From Pseudomonas grimontii (GTDB lineage: Bacteria; Pseudomonadota; Gammaproteobacteria; Pseudomonadales; Pseudomonadaceae): a stretch of 64,000 nt of DNA. The DNA lies in NCBI RefSeq assembly GCF_007858185.1, contig NZ_VFES01000014.1:1-64000 (forward strand). Direction: 5' to 3'. The notes below the pieces were generated by a model. That model saw only the letters and a list, made by a program, of their open reading frames with translations. It made no database searches and was not told the DNA's origin. Numbering within the stretch: position 1 is the first letter of the stretch; each line of letters starts with the position of its first letter. This document shows positions 15,199 to 24,218 of this stretch, one piece after another. The translations under genes were made by a program, and so were the position numbers.

Positions 15199-16498
15199 AA
15201 AAACCATCAATACCCTGAAACACACCGTGGCTCACCAGGCCAGCCTGCTGGACGCAATCGAGCGCTCCATGGCGGTGATCGAATTTGATCCGCAAGGCCT
15301 CGTGCTGCGCGCCAATGACAACTTCCTCAACACGCTGGGCTACCGCGCCGAGCAGATCGAAGGCCAATCCCACCGGATGTTCTGTACGCCCGCTTTCGCC
15401 CGGAGCGCCGAGTACATGCAGCTGTGGTCCAACCTGCAAAAAGGTCAATTCCAGTCAGGTACTTTTGAACGGGTGGCCAGCAACGGTCAGTCGGTGTGGC
15501 TGGAAGCCAGCTACACCCCAGTGCGTGACGACGAGGGCCGTGTGATCAAAGTGGTGAAGTACGCCCTGGACGTCACCCCGCGCCTGCAGGCCGAAAGCGA
15601 GGCCAACGCCAAGTTGGAAGCCATCGGCCGGGCAATGGCCGTCATCGAGTTCAATCTCGACGGCACGATCATCACCGCCAACGCCAACTTCCTGCAGCGC
15701 ATGGGCTACAGCCTGGCGCAGGTTCAGGGCCAGCATCACCGCCTGTTCTGCCCCCCAGAGACTGCCGCGAGTTCAGCCTACAGTGACTTCTGGCGGCGCC
15801 TGAACCAGGGCGAACTGTTCAGCGGCCAATTCGAACGCGTGGATAAAAACGGCCGGCCCGTGTGGCTCGAAGCCAGCTACAACCCGGTGTACGACGCCAG
15901 CGGGCGCCTGTGCAAAGTGGTGAAGTTCGCCTCGGACATCACCGCGCGCGTGCAACAACATGCCGCTGACGCGCAAAGCGCCGCCCAAGCCTATCACCTG
16001 TCCCTGCATACCCAGGACATGGCGGAAAAAGGCGCCGATGTGATCCAGAAAACAGCCAGCGGCATGCGTGAAATCTCCTCGGACATCGACAGTTCCTCGC
16101 AACTGATCGCCAAGCTGGGCGAGCGTTCGCAACAGATCACCACCATCGTCAACACCATTCGCGGCATTGCCGACCAGACCAACCTGCTGGCACTCAATGC
16201 TGCTATCGAAGCGGCGCGCGCAGGTGAACAAGGCCGTGGTTTTGCCGTGGTGGCCGATGAAGTACGACAGTTGGCGGCGCGCACCAGCGGTTCCACCACG
16301 GAGATTTCCAGCATGATCGCGGTGATCCAGGCTGAAACCCGCCAAGCCATCGACAGCATGGACGCGACCCGCGACCGCGCCGCCCAGGGCGTGGAGCTGG
16401 CCAACCAGGCCGGTACGGTGATCCTGCAGATTCGCGAAGGCACCAGCGAGGCGGTGCACGCGGTGAGCGCGTTTGCCAATGAGCGTGGCGTCCACTAA
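15179..16498 (+). CDS. Soluble PAS-PAS chemoreceptor, BdlA-like
   Basis: A 439-residue methyl-accepting chemotaxis-type protein with no membrane segments. Two PAS domains (about 20-135 and 140-255) are near copies: both carry IEFD/NLDG..L.AN.NFL...GY...Q..GQ.HR.FC and QFERV...G..VWLEASY.PV. The C-terminal signalling domain holds the conserved hairpin [32 protein letters not shown]. This order is that of BdlA, which drives biofilm dispersion in P. aeruginosa, and of Aer-like sensors. The start MLFNAHKK fits the paralogue start MFNLHHK seen at 46081. A diguanylate cyclase gene lies upstream, and the leader carries an Rsm-type hairpin. Confidence 0.88.
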   Translation: MLFNAHKKTINTLKHTVAHQASLLDAIERSMAVIEFDPQGLVLRANDNFLNTLGYRAEQIEGQSHRMFCTPAFARSAEYMQLWSNLQKGQFQSGTFERVASNGQSVWLEASYTPVRDDEGRVIKVVKYALDVTPRLQAESEANAKLEAIGRAMAVIEFNLDGTIITANANFLQRMGYSLAQVQGQHHRLFCPPETAASSAYSDFWRRLNQGELFSGQFERVDKNGRPVWLEASYNPVYDASGRLCKVVKFASDITARVQQHAADAQSAAQAYHLSLHTQDMAEKGADVIQKTASGMREISSDIDSSSQLIAKLGERSQQITTIVNTIRGIADQTNLLALNAAIEAARAGEQGRGFAVVADEVRQLAARTSGSTTEISSMIAVIQAETRQAIDSMDATRDRAAQGVELANQAGTVILQIREGTSEAVHAVSAFANERGVH

Positions 16499-16582
16499 GT
16501 AGGCTCCGGGTTATTCATGTGTAAGACAGGTCGCCGAGGCTATAGTGATTCACTGTCTTAACGTTGATGACCCGAGCCCACC

Positions 16583-17104
16583 ATGACACCCGACAAGCCC
16601 GAATCTCCCCCCGTCGATCACCTGCGCTTTCACCGACGCCACGCCCACCTGGCGCCGACCTTTGGCAATGACACCTTTGCCCTCAAGGCCGAGGCCTTTG
16701 CGCGCTTCTTTGGTACGCCGACCTTCCTCGGTGCGCAAACCGCGATCGTGATCTTGTGGGTGGTGCTTAACGTAACCGGCATCACCCACTTCGACGTGTA
16801 CCCGTTCATCCTGCTCAACCTGGCGTTCAGCCTGCAATCAGCCTATGCCGCGCCACTGATCCTGCTGGCCCAGACGCGCCAGGCGGCCCGCGACAAAGCC
16901 CAGTCCGACGCCGATGCACAACACCGTGAAGCACTGGCCATCGCCAATTCCGAACGCCAGGCCCAGGCCGCGCAAACCACCAAACAGCTGCTGGAATTGC
17001 TGGAGCAGAACACCCGACTGACGGAAATGACCAAGCAACTGACCGAACACATCGAAACCCTGACGTGCGAAATGCATGAGCACTACGTAAGAAAACCCCA
17101 GTAA
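16583..17104 (+). CDS. DUF1003 family membrane protein
   Basis: A 173-residue protein. It has two central hydrophobic segments (about 50-70, AIVILWVVLNVTG; about 75-98, FILLNLAFSLQSAYAAPLILLAQ) and a C-terminal coiled coil (LLELLEQNTRLTEMTKQLTEHIETL). The motif YPFILLNLAFSLQSAYAAP is diagnostic of DUF1003 proteins, whose function is unknown. The gene stands alone with the start at 16583. Confidence 0.85.
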   Translation: MTPDKPESPPVDHLRFHRRHAHLAPTFGNDTFALKAEAFARFFGTPTFLGAQTAIVILWVVLNVTGITHFDVYPFILLNLAFSLQSAYAAPLILLAQTRQAARDKAQSDADAQHREALAIANSERQAQAAQTTKQLLELLEQNTRLTEMTKQLTEHIETLTCEMHEHYVRKPQ

Positions 17105-17134
17105 CTGCGTGTATCCATTGTGGGAGGGGCGGTG

Positions 17135-18016
17135 TCAGGGTTTCATCTGCACATGCCGCCCCAACTCATCAAACAGCGTCACCACCGAGCGCAATGCCCG
17201 GCAATCGGGACGTGTCAGCAACCATAACGCCGTGTCGTGCCCTGCCAATGCGGGGCCCAGGGGTTGCAGGCCTTCATCCAGCAGAAAATCCGGCAGCGCC
17301 GCCACGCCCAACCCAGCCCGCACCAGTTCGGTGACCGACAACATGCTGTTGCAGCGATAACTGGGGCGCACCCCAGGCAGGTGTTCGCGGCGCCAGGCCA
17401 CCGTCGGGTGATCGGGCAGGAAGTCGTCCGGCGCGATCCAGGCCAGGTCCGCCAGTGAGCACCCGGCGTGTAGGCGCGCATAGGTGGGATTGGCGCACAC
17501 CTGATACGCCACGGCCCCCAGGCAACGGCCGACAAGGTGCTCCGGCGGTGCCTTGGTCAGGCGCAGGGCAATGTCGGCATCGCGGCGGCTGAGGTTGGCG
17601 AAATCATTGGAAGTGCTCAGTTCCAGGGTCAGCGCCGGGTACTCCGGCATGAACTGCGCCAGCGCCGGCAGCAACAGCCCTTGCAGCACCGAGTCGGTAC
17701 AGGTGAGGCGCACCGTGCCGCTGATCACCTCGCCGCCCTGCTCGACGCCGATGCGCGCCGCTTCCAGCGCTTGTTCGGCACGTTCGGCCTGCTGCGCGAG
17801 GTTGCTGGCCAGGCTGGTGGGCAGGTAGCCGGCGCGGCTTTTTTCAAACAACGTCTGGCCCAATGCGGCCTCCAGCCGCCGCACCGCGCGGAACACCGTG
17901 GACACATCCACCCGCAACAATGCCGCCGCCCGCGCCAGGGTGCCGCCACGCACCAGGGCGAGGATCAGCGACAGGTCGGGGTAATCGATTTGATAGTGCG
18001 TGGCTGCATTGAGCAT
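17135..18016 (-). CDS. LysR-type transcriptional regulator
   Basis: A 293-residue regulator with an N-terminal winged helix (LSLILALVRGGTLARAAALLRVDVSTVFRAVRRLEAALGQTLFE, about 12-55) and a C-terminal periplasmic-binding-protein-like effector domain. I use the ATG at 18016; the open frame to 18079 would run over the promoter of the divergent gene. It probably regulates the divergently transcribed amidotransferase-like and monooxygenase-like genes, only 80 nt away. Confidence 0.88.
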   Translation of the reverse strand: MLNAATHYQIDYPDLSLILALVRGGTLARAAALLRVDVSTVFRAVRRLEAALGQTLFEKSRAGYLPTSLASNLAQQAERAEQALEAARIGVEQGGEVISGTVRLTCTDSVLQGLLLPALAQFMPEYPALTLELSTSNDFANLSRRDADIALRLTKAPPEHLVGRCLGAVAYQVCANPTYARLHAGCSLADLAWIAPDDFLPDHPTVAWRREHLPGVRPSYRCNSMLSVTELVRAGLGVAALPDFLLDEGLQPLGPALAGHDTALWLLTRPDCRALRSVVTLFDELGRHVQMKP

Positions 18017-18096
18017 GTGGGTAAACGCCAATATTGATTGCGTGCGCGCCAATCTATAGTGCGTATCAGGACACCACAAGCCATAGGACGCACACG

Positions 18097-18804
18097 ATGA
18101 AAGCCACCACCTTGCACCTCGCCCTGATCGGCGATTACAACCCCGATGTCATCGCGCACCAGGCCATTCCCGTCGCGCTGCAACGGGCCGCCGAAACCCT
18201 CGGCGTGCAGGTTCATCTGCAATGGCTGGACACCGATACCCTCACGCCCACCACAGAACTGCACGGCTTCGACGGTTTCTGGTGCGTGCCCGCCAGCCCC
18301 TACCGCGACAGCGACGGTGCATTGCGGGCGATCCGTTTTGCCCGCGAACAACGGCGACCTTTCCTCGGCACTTGCGGCGGTTTTCAACACGCGGTACTGG
18401 AATACGCCCGCAACGTGCTGGGCTGGGCCGATGCCGAACATGGCGAACTGGCGCCGGACGCTGAACGCGCGGTGATCACCCCCCTGAGCTGCGCCCTGGT
18501 TGACGCCACCGACAGCCTGCGTTTGACGCCCTACACGCGCATCGCCGAGGCCTACGGCCGTGTTGAAATCGAGGAAGGCTATCGCTGCCGCTACGGCATA
18601 AACCCCGAATTCGCCGATGCCCTGCTCGAACGCGAGATGATTCCCAGCGGGCATGATGCGGCCGGCGATCTGCGCGCGGTCGAGTTGCTCGACCATCCGT
18701 TCTTCGTCGCCACGCTGTTCCAGCCTGAACGCGCCGCCCTCAAGGGCATCACGCCGCCTTTGGCGATTGCCCTGCTCAAGGCTTGCCAGGAGCAGTGCGC
18801 ATGA
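18097..18804 (+). CDS. Class I glutamine-amidotransferase-like protein (CTP synthase C-terminal-related)
   Basis: A 235-residue protein with a class I GATase fold: FDGFWCVPASPYRD, the nucleophile elbow LGTCGGFQHAVLEYARN (Cys at about 95), and a late HPFFVATLFQPE segment carrying the catalytic His/Glu region. It belongs to the family annotated as CTP synthase C-terminal region-related (seleno)protein; here the position holds Cys. The substrate is unknown. Its stop overlaps the start of the next gene (ATGA), so the two are translationally coupled, and a LysR gene is divergent. Confidence 0.85.
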   Translation: MKATTLHLALIGDYNPDVIAHQAIPVALQRAAETLGVQVHLQWLDTDTLTPTTELHGFDGFWCVPASPYRDSDGALRAIRFAREQRRPFLGTCGGFQHAVLEYARNVLGWADAEHGELAPDAERAVITPLSCALVDATDSLRLTPYTRIAEAYGRVEIEEGYRCRYGINPEFADALLEREMIPSGHDAAGDLRAVELLDHPFFVATLFQPERAALKGITPPLAIALLKACQEQCA

Positions 18805-19124
18805 TCGCCAAGACACCCGCCCCACCCTACTACGCCGTGATTTTCAGCTCATTGCGCACCGACGGCGATCAAGGCTACGGCCAGGCCGCCGCCCGCATGT
18901 TGGAGCTGGCGCACGAACAACCGGGGTTTCTCGGAGTGGAATCGGCGCGGGAGGATGGCCTGGGGATTACCGTGTCGTACTGGAGCAGCGAGGCCGCGAT
19001 CCTGGCCTGGAAGCAGCAGGCCGAGCATCGGGCGGTGCGTGAACAAGGACGCGCCACCTGGTACTCGGCGTTTCAGACACGGGTGTGCAAGGTGGAACGG
19101 GCCTACGCATTCCAGGGCCAGTAA
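18801..19124 (+). CDS. Antibiotic biosynthesis monooxygenase-like protein (ABM domain)
   Basis: A 107-residue dimeric ferredoxin-like protein. It has the ABM pattern YYAVIFSSLRTD...M.ELA.EQPGFLGVESARE..GITVSYWSSEAAILAWKQQAEHR.VRE.G, typical of YgiN / YqjZ-like proteins. The catalytic role of most members is unknown; some act on quinones or haem-like substrates. It starts within the stop of the upstream amidotransferase-like gene (ATGA) and is probably controlled by the same LysR regulator. Confidence 0.85.
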   Translation: MIAKTPAPPYYAVIFSSLRTDGDQGYGQAAARMLELAHEQPGFLGVESAREDGLGITVSYWSSEAAILAWKQQAEHRAVREQGRATWYSAFQTRVCKVERAYAFQGQ

Positions 19125-19143
19125 CCTTCGTATCGCCCGGCTC

Positions 19144-19297
19144 TCTGTGGCGAGCGGGCCTGTTGTGGCGAGCGGGCTTGCCCCGCGTTGGGGCGCGAAG
19201 CGGCCCCTGAACCAGACGCTGCGGTTAGTCTGGAGAACCGCGTTAACTGAATTGGGGCTGCTTCGCAGCCCAACGCGGGGCAAGCCCGCTCGCCACA
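19144..19297. repeat. REP pair of the GTGGCGAGCGGGC type
   Basis: TGTGGCGAGCGGGC units near 19144-19185 and the inverted form GCCCGCTCGCCACA ending at 19297 face each other in the gap between two convergent genes. The right unit also contains GGCTGCTTCGCAGCC, an inner palindrome. A second partial unit (19144) precedes the main left copy (19161). Confidence 0.85.
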
Positions 19298-19341
19298 GAA
19301 AACCAGCCTGCCACGCAAGGCTCGCTTACCGCCGATGCCGT

Positions 19342-19665
19342 CTAGCTCACCAGACTGCGCAGCGCGCTGATCTGTGGAATCTCCACTCGCTTCATATACA
19401 CGCGCAGCGGCTCGCTGATGTTGATGCGGTCGTCGATATTCTGGTCGAGCAGCAACTGGATACGCTCGCGGGACAGGGTCATGGTCTGCTCGGGGGCCGG
19501 CAGCCAGACAAATTCAGCGGTGGGGATGATGCCGTCGTCGGCCACGTCCATGCCGAAGGAGTCTTCGCTGAAACGCACGATGTACTGGCCAGTCTTGCGG
19601 TTGAGGCCAACAAAACCGTGGAGTTGGTCGGCGGCCTGGCAGATAAGCTCGGAGGTGATGCGCAT
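19342..19665 (-). CDS. Conserved Pseudomonas protein of unknown function
   Basis: A 107-residue soluble protein (MRITSELICQAADQLHG to ISALRSLVS). It is acidic in the middle (FSEDSFGMDVADDG) and has a helix-rich C-terminal half. I recognise no domain. The ATG at 19665 is preceded by GTGAGG; the open frame upstream to 19800 lacks a better start. It is a single gene, convergent with the ABM-like gene. Confidence 0.7.
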   Translation of the reverse strand: MRITSELICQAADQLHGFVGLNRKTGQYIVRFSEDSFGMDVADDGIIPTAEFVWLPAPEQTMTLSRERIQLLLDQNIDDRINISEPLRVYMKRVEIPQISALRSLVS

Positions 19666-19896
19666 GGTAAACCTCACTGAAAAGTCCCACAGGGACTGGA
19701 AAGATGGTTTACACGCGTGGCGGAAAGTACCGTCCTCTAGCGGGGCGGCTGCGCGCAAGAGTACTGCAATGCAGCGCAAAAAAACCGAGAAAATTGGCAC
19801 GTGCGCACGTTAATGTCGGTTTGGTGATAGCGCCTTTCGCAATCAATTGTTAAAAAGGAGGCCTCTCAAAGCTACCTCCACGAAAGGACTTCGCAT

Positions 19897-21024
19897 ATGC
19901 CTGTCACGTTTTCCAAGAGCGCCCTGCTGCTCGCCCTGGCGCTTGGCCTTGGCCAGGCACAGGCTGCCGAACCGATCAGCCCGGCCGAATTGGCGACAAA
20001 CGAAGGCATTCCCTACCCCGCCGTGATCGCTCACCGTGGCGCCTCCTACGACGCGCCGGAATCCACCGCCGCCGCCTACAAGGTCGCGCGCGACCTGGGT
20101 GCCGATTACCTGGAAATGGACCTGCAGCGCAGCAAGGACGGCGTACTGTTCGCCCTGCACGACAACAACCTGCAGCGCACCACCGACGTGGCTACCAAGT
20201 TCCCCGAGCGCAAAGACGCCCCGGCCAACGAGTTCACCTGGAAAGAACTGCAAACCCTCGATGCCGGCAGCTGGTTCAACGCCGCCTACCCGGACCGTGC
20301 GCGTCCAGGCTTCGTTGGCCTGAAGATCCTGAGCCTGGACGACATCATCAAGATCGCCGAAGGCAACCCGCAGCACAAACCCGGCCTGTACATCGAAACC
20401 AAGGAGCCCAAGCAATTCCCGGGCATCGAAGCCGACCTGAAAAACAAGCTGCTGGATAAAGGCTGGCTCAGCTCCGCCGGCTCCAAGCTGGGCAAGAGCA
20501 ACACCGGCGTCGGCCAGGGCAAGGGCCGCGTGGTGCTGCAGACGTTTGAAAAAGACAGCTTGAAAGAGCTGCAAAAAGAAATGCCAAACACCCCGAAGAT
20601 CCTGCTGTTATGGGTTGGCCCAGGCAGCATCGAGCCTAAATCCACGCAGACCTTCGCCGAATCCGGCGAAACCACCAAGGCCGCCTACTACGCCAAGCAA
20701 GAGCCGAAAGACGCCGCCGAGTTCGAAAAGTGGGTCGACGAGGCCAAGAGCCTCGGCGCCATCGGCACCGGCCCGTCGGCTGAGCTGACCGACCATGGCG
20801 ACCAGAGCTACACCGACCTGGTCAAGCCTGAAATGAACAAGCTGACCCACGACAAGGGCCTGCTGGTGCACGTCTACACCGTGGATGAGCCGGTCGACTT
20901 CGACAAAGTGATGAAGGCCGGCGTCGACGGTATCTTCACCAACCGCGCCGCCGAACTGTTGAAGTTCTACAAGCGCTGGCCGTCGTCCAGCGTGCAAGAC
21001 CTGCTGAACGACTATAAGTACTGA
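19897..21024 (+). CDS. glpQ: Periplasmic glycerophosphodiester phosphodiesterase
   Basis: A 375-residue enzyme that splits glycerophosphodiesters to glycerol-3-phosphate and an alcohol. A signal peptide spans about residues 1-23 (MPVTFSKSALLLALALGLGQAQA then AEP). The GDPD catalytic set is present: HRGASYDAPEST, EMDLQRSKDG (Glu and Asp ligands) and HDNNLQRTTD, with a late VYTVDEP...GVDGIFTN. The length suits the periplasmic GlpQ class. GAAAGGA precedes the ATG. It is next to a small secreted PepSY protein. Confidence 0.9.
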   Translation: MPVTFSKSALLLALALGLGQAQAAEPISPAELATNEGIPYPAVIAHRGASYDAPESTAAAYKVARDLGADYLEMDLQRSKDGVLFALHDNNLQRTTDVATKFPERKDAPANEFTWKELQTLDAGSWFNAAYPDRARPGFVGLKILSLDDIIKIAEGNPQHKPGLYIETKEPKQFPGIEADLKNKLLDKGWLSSAGSKLGKSNTGVGQGKGRVVLQTFEKDSLKELQKEMPNTPKILLLWVGPGSIEPKSTQTFAESGETTKAAYYAKQEPKDAAEFEKWVDEAKSLGAIGTGPSAELTDHGDQSYTDLVKPEMNKLTHDKGLLVHVYTVDEPVDFDKVMKAGVDGIFTNRAAELLKFYKRWPSSSVQDLLNDYKY

Positions 21025-21124
21025 GAGCGTCGGGCATTGGTGTCAGTGCGCCATTAAGGATGAGTTAAGTTGCGCCGGTTAATCTGGCGCCACTTAAACA
21101 GCTCACCGAAGAAGGACACACACC

Positions 21125-21433
21125 ATGAAAACCCTGACTGCCCTGTTCGCTGCCACCGCCCTGACCCTGACCGCCGGCCTGGCCCAGGCCGATGTTCGTC
21201 CGGACCATATTGAAGGTCTGCTCAAGTCCGGTGCCGTGATGCCGTTCGACAAGCTCAACGCCGCCGCCGTGGCCAAACACGCCGGTGCCACGATCAACGA
21301 CACCGAACTGGACCACAACAACAGTGGCGTGCTGGTCTACGAAGTTGAGCTGACCGACACTGCCGGCAAGAAGTTTGAAGTCAAGCTCGACGCCAAGACC
21401 GGCGCCGTGCTGGAAGACAAACTCGACACCTGA
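21125..21433 (+). CDS. Secreted PepSY-domain protein
   Basis: A 102-residue protein with a signal peptide (MKTLTALFAATALTLTAGLAQA, cleavage near 22) and one PepSY domain (GLLKSGAVMPFDKLNAAAVAKHAGATINDTELDH...VYEVELTDTAGKKFEVKLDAKTGAVLED, given in pieces). Such small periplasmic PepSY proteins are thought to inhibit proteases or modulate envelope sensors. A strong terminator follows it. Confidence 0.88.
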   Translation: MKTLTALFAATALTLTAGLAQADVRPDHIEGLLKSGAVMPFDKLNAAAVAKHAGATINDTELDHNNSGVLVYEVELTDTAGKKFEVKLDAKTGAVLEDKLDT

Positions 21434-21452
21434 GTGACCCCATCACCTGAAA

Positions 21453-21483
21453 CCGCGCCACCTCCGGGTGGCGCGGTTTTTTT
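21453..21483 (+). terminator. Rho-independent terminator after the PepSY gene
   Basis: Perfect arms CCGCGCCACC / GGTGGCGCGG, loop TCCG, then a run of seven T. Confidence 0.9.
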
Positions 21484-21614
21484 ATGCGCGCTCGCTAACC
21501 GCGCGTAGGAAAAAACGTCATTTTGTGAATGAAATTACACCGGCACCGCACAAGGCCGCTAAAATCCCAGGCATCAACCTGAGCCTCTGGCTCACCACTT
21601 TGCGAGACTGTTGC

Positions 21615-22787
21615 ATGGGGCAAAAAGCCGCCGACATCGCCACCATTGGCCGAATCAGTGCCGTACCCGCGATGCTCCAAGTCATCAGCGACATGACCGG
21701 GCTGCGCTTTGCCGCCGTGGCGCGGGTGACCGAGGACACCTGGACCGCCTGCGCCGTACTCGACCAACTGGACTTCGGCCTCGGCGTCGGTGGCGAGCTG
21801 GACCTGACCACCACGATCTGCCACGAAATTCGCGGCTCCCACGTGTCCGTGGTGATCGACAAGGCCAGTGAAGACCCGCTCTACCACGACCACCACACGC
21901 CGCGCCTGTACCACTTCGAAAGCTATATTTCGGTGCCGGTGTTCCGCACCGACGGGCGTTTTTTCGGCACGATCTGCGCCTTGGACCCCAACCCCGCCAT
22001 GCTGCGCAGCAGCGCAATCCAGTCGACCATGGAGTCGTTTGCACGGGTGTTGTCGCTACAGATCGAAGCCGAAGAAGCCGCGCAGCATACCCAGGCGCAA
22101 TTGCAGGAAGAACGCAGCACCGCCGAACTGCGAGAGCAGTTTATCGCCGTACTCGGCCATGACCTGCGCAACCCGCTGTTTGCGATTAACGTCGCGGCCG
22201 AACGGCTGCTGCGCAAGCACCCGGACCCGGCCACCGACACCCTCGTGCGGCATATCCTCACCAGCGGCCGGCGCGCTGCGCAGTTGGTGGAAGACGTGCT
22301 GGATTTCGCCAGGGGGCGCATGGGCAGCGGCATCCCACTGAACATCGGCGATTGCCAGGGTTTGCAGGCGGCGTTGCAACATGTGGTGTCGGAGGTGCAG
22401 AGCGTGCATCCGCAGCGAGAGATCCATGCGGCCATCGGCGACCTCCAACAGGTGAAAGGTGACCGTGACCGCCTGGCGCAGTTGCTCTCCAATCTGGTCG
22501 CCAATGCCATCCACCACGGCAGCCATGACGGCCCGGTGGAGGTTCGCGCGCAGGTCGAACACAGCCAGTTCAAACTATCGGTGAAAAACCCCGGGCAGAT
22601 CGACGCACAAGCCTTGCTCCGGCTGTTCCAGCCCTATTCACGTCCTGTCACCGACAAACCGCAGGCCGGCCTGGGCCTGGGGCTGTATATCGTCAAGCAG
22701 ATCGCCGATGCCCATGGCGGGCAACTCAACGTGTCGTCCGACGAGCTGGCGGGCACGCACTTCACCTTTACGCTGGACGTCCACTGA
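21615..22787 (+). CDS. GAF-domain sensor histidine kinase
   Basis: A 390-residue soluble kinase. A GAF domain (about 15-160) carries ICHEIRGS...SYISVPVFRTDGRFFGTICALDP. A HisKA domain has the phosphorylated His in VLGHDLRNPL (about 180). A HATPase domain follows, with LLSNLVANAIHHG (N box) and GLGLGLYIVKQIADAHGG (G box). No membrane segment or response regulator gene is adjacent, so its partner is unknown. The start is uncertain: the ATG at 21615 fits the domain, and the open frame begins at 21468, inside the terminator of the preceding gene. Confidence 0.85.
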   Translation: MGQKAADIATIGRISAVPAMLQVISDMTGLRFAAVARVTEDTWTACAVLDQLDFGLGVGGELDLTTTICHEIRGSHVSVVIDKASEDPLYHDHHTPRLYHFESYISVPVFRTDGRFFGTICALDPNPAMLRSSAIQSTMESFARVLSLQIEAEEAAQHTQAQLQEERSTAELREQFIAVLGHDLRNPLFAINVAAERLLRKHPDPATDTLVRHILTSGRRAAQLVEDVLDFARGRMGSGIPLNIGDCQGLQAALQHVVSEVQSVHPQREIHAAIGDLQQVKGDRDRLAQLLSNLVANAIHHGSHDGPVEVRAQVEHSQFKLSVKNPGQIDAQALLRLFQPYSRPVTDKPQAGLGLGLYIVKQIADAHGGQLNVSSDELAGTHFTFTLDVH

Positions 22788-22800
22788 GCGCGCTTTCAAA

Positions 22801-22818
22801 CTGTCACAAAATCGTCAT
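22801..22818 (+). promoter_or_regulatory. Pho-box-like site upstream of the CorA-type gene
   Basis: CTGTCACAAAATCGTCAT agrees at 15 of 18 positions with the PhoB consensus (two CTGTCAT half-sites 11 nt apart). It lies 70 nt upstream of the transporter start at 22888. A Pit phosphate transporter is the next gene. Confidence 0.45.
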
Positions 22819-22887
22819 ACCGCCTTGCAATGATTCGCCTACGCGAACCTGTGAAACATCCTACAGGCGCTTTCTCTGCGAGCCTCC

Positions 22888-23907
22888 ATGAACCACAGCC
22901 TCGACCACAGCCACCAGGATTCCGATCTGTTTGGCTTGCTTTACGGTTTTCGTTTTCGCCCCGGTGAAAAGGGTGAACAGATTGATTCGGCCACCGCGCT
23001 CCAGGCCTTGCAGCAACCCGCCGATCCGGAAGAGTTCCTGTGGCTGCACCTGAACCTGGCCCACGCTGCCTGCGAGCGGTGGATGCAGGCAAACCTGGAT
23101 TTGCCCGAAGAATTCTTCGAGGCCCTGCACGAAGGTTCGCGCTCCACGCGTATCGAACACGTCGACTCAGCCTTGCTGGCGGTGGTCAACGACGTGGTGT
23201 TCAACTTCAGCAGCATGGTCTCGTCGGACATTTCCACGCTGTGGGTGTGCACCCGCAGCCGGCTGTTGATCAGCGCACGCCTGCAACCCTTGCACTCGGT
23301 GGACAAGTTGCGCTCGTCGGTGAAGGCCGGCGAACACTTTCGCTCACCGCTGGAGCTGCTGGTGCACCTGCTGCGTGACCAGGGTGAAGTGCTGACGCAG
23401 ATCGTGCGCAAGACCAGCATCAGCGTCGACCATATCGAAGACCAGTTGCTGTCCTCGCGCTTGTCCACCAACCGCGCGGAACTGGGCGCGGCGCGCCGGG
23501 TGCTGGTGCGCCTGCAACGCCTGCTCGCGCTGGAGCCGGGCTCGCTGCTGCGCCTGCTCAACCGCCCGCCGCAATGGCTGCAAAAGGAAGACGTGAAGGA
23601 GTTGCGCAAATCCACCGAGGAGTTTGCGCTGATCATCAACGACCTCACGGCGCTGGGCGAACGGATCAAGCTGCTGCAGGAAGAGATCGCCGCCAACCTC
23701 AACGAGCAAACTAACCGAACGTTGTTCACCCTCACCGTGGTGACCGTGTTGGCGTTGCCGATCAACATCATTGCCGGTTTTTTCGGCATGAACGTAGGCG
23801 GTGTGCCGCTTTCCCAGGACCCGGAGGGGTTCTGGATTTTGGTGGCGCTGGTCGCGACTTTCACGCTGATTGCCGGGCGTTGGGCGTTTCGCAAGTTTTC
23901 AAATTGA
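22888..23907 (+). CDS. CorA-family divalent metal transporter (ZntB-like)
   Basis: A 339-residue CorA-type channel. A long cytoplasmic N-terminal domain with a coiled helix (LRKSTEEFALIINDLTALGERIKLLQEEIAANLNEQTNR) precedes two C-terminal membrane helices (LFTLTVVTVLALPINIIAGFF and FWILVALVATFTLIAGRWAF). The invariant GMN loop motif (FFGMNVGG) joins them. The N-terminal half resembles ZntB, which moves zinc, more than magnesium CorA. A Pho-box-like site lies upstream, which is unusual for this family. Confidence 0.85.
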   Translation: MNHSLDHSHQDSDLFGLLYGFRFRPGEKGEQIDSATALQALQQPADPEEFLWLHLNLAHAACERWMQANLDLPEEFFEALHEGSRSTRIEHVDSALLAVVNDVVFNFSSMVSSDISTLWVCTRSRLLISARLQPLHSVDKLRSSVKAGEHFRSPLELLVHLLRDQGEVLTQIVRKTSISVDHIEDQLLSSRLSTNRAELGAARRVLVRLQRLLALEPGSLLRLLNRPPQWLQKEDVKELRKSTEEFALIINDLTALGERIKLLQEEIAANLNEQTNRTLFTLTVVTVLALPINIIAGFFGMNVGGVPLSQDPEGFWILVALVATFTLIAGRWAFRKFSN

Positions 23908-23933
23908 AATGCAATAATTTTGGGAAGGGCTTG

Positions 23934-23966
23934 CCCCCGATAGCCCCCCGATAGCCCCCGATAGCC
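23934..23966 (+). repeat. Short tandem repeat CCCCCGATAGC
   Basis: The element CCCCCGATAGC (part of the REP family core) occurs three times in tandem with slight length variation, directly after the CorA-type gene. The 310-nt gap to the next gene holds this tract, a REP copy and the promoter region of the phosphate transporter. Confidence 0.7.
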
Positions 23967-23971
23967 ATAGT

Positions 23972-24064
23972 TATCTACACACCGTTGGCTCACCGCCGAA
24001 CGCCAGGCAGATAGGGCTGTTGTGGCGAGCGGGCTTGTCCCGCGTTGGGCTGCGAAGCAGCCCC
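23972..24064 (+). repeat. Extended REP module (GTGGCGAGCGGGC type)
   Basis: TGTGGCGAGCGGGCTTGTCCCG followed by GGGCTGCGAAGCAGCCC makes a REP hairpin at 24021-24064. About 50 nt before it (TATCTACACA ... GGCAGATAGGGCTG) are also shared with the copy at 63826, so the repeated unit is longer than the REP core. Confidence 0.75.
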
Positions 24065-24218
24065 AAAACCAGCCTGAAAAGTGGTGTAGACCCTTGGTCT
24101 CTCTAGTGTTTTGTAGACCAGCGGCACACCCGATTACCTAAACAATGACCTGCGGCAGCATCGCTGTAACATTCTGCAATGAACATGAACGGCATCCTCC
24201 CAATACGGATGCCTCGGC

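Noticed and set aside
23934-23966. Short direct repeats as a CRISPR array
   Set aside because: Units of about 11 nt with no unique spacers, next to a REP; no cas genes in the window.
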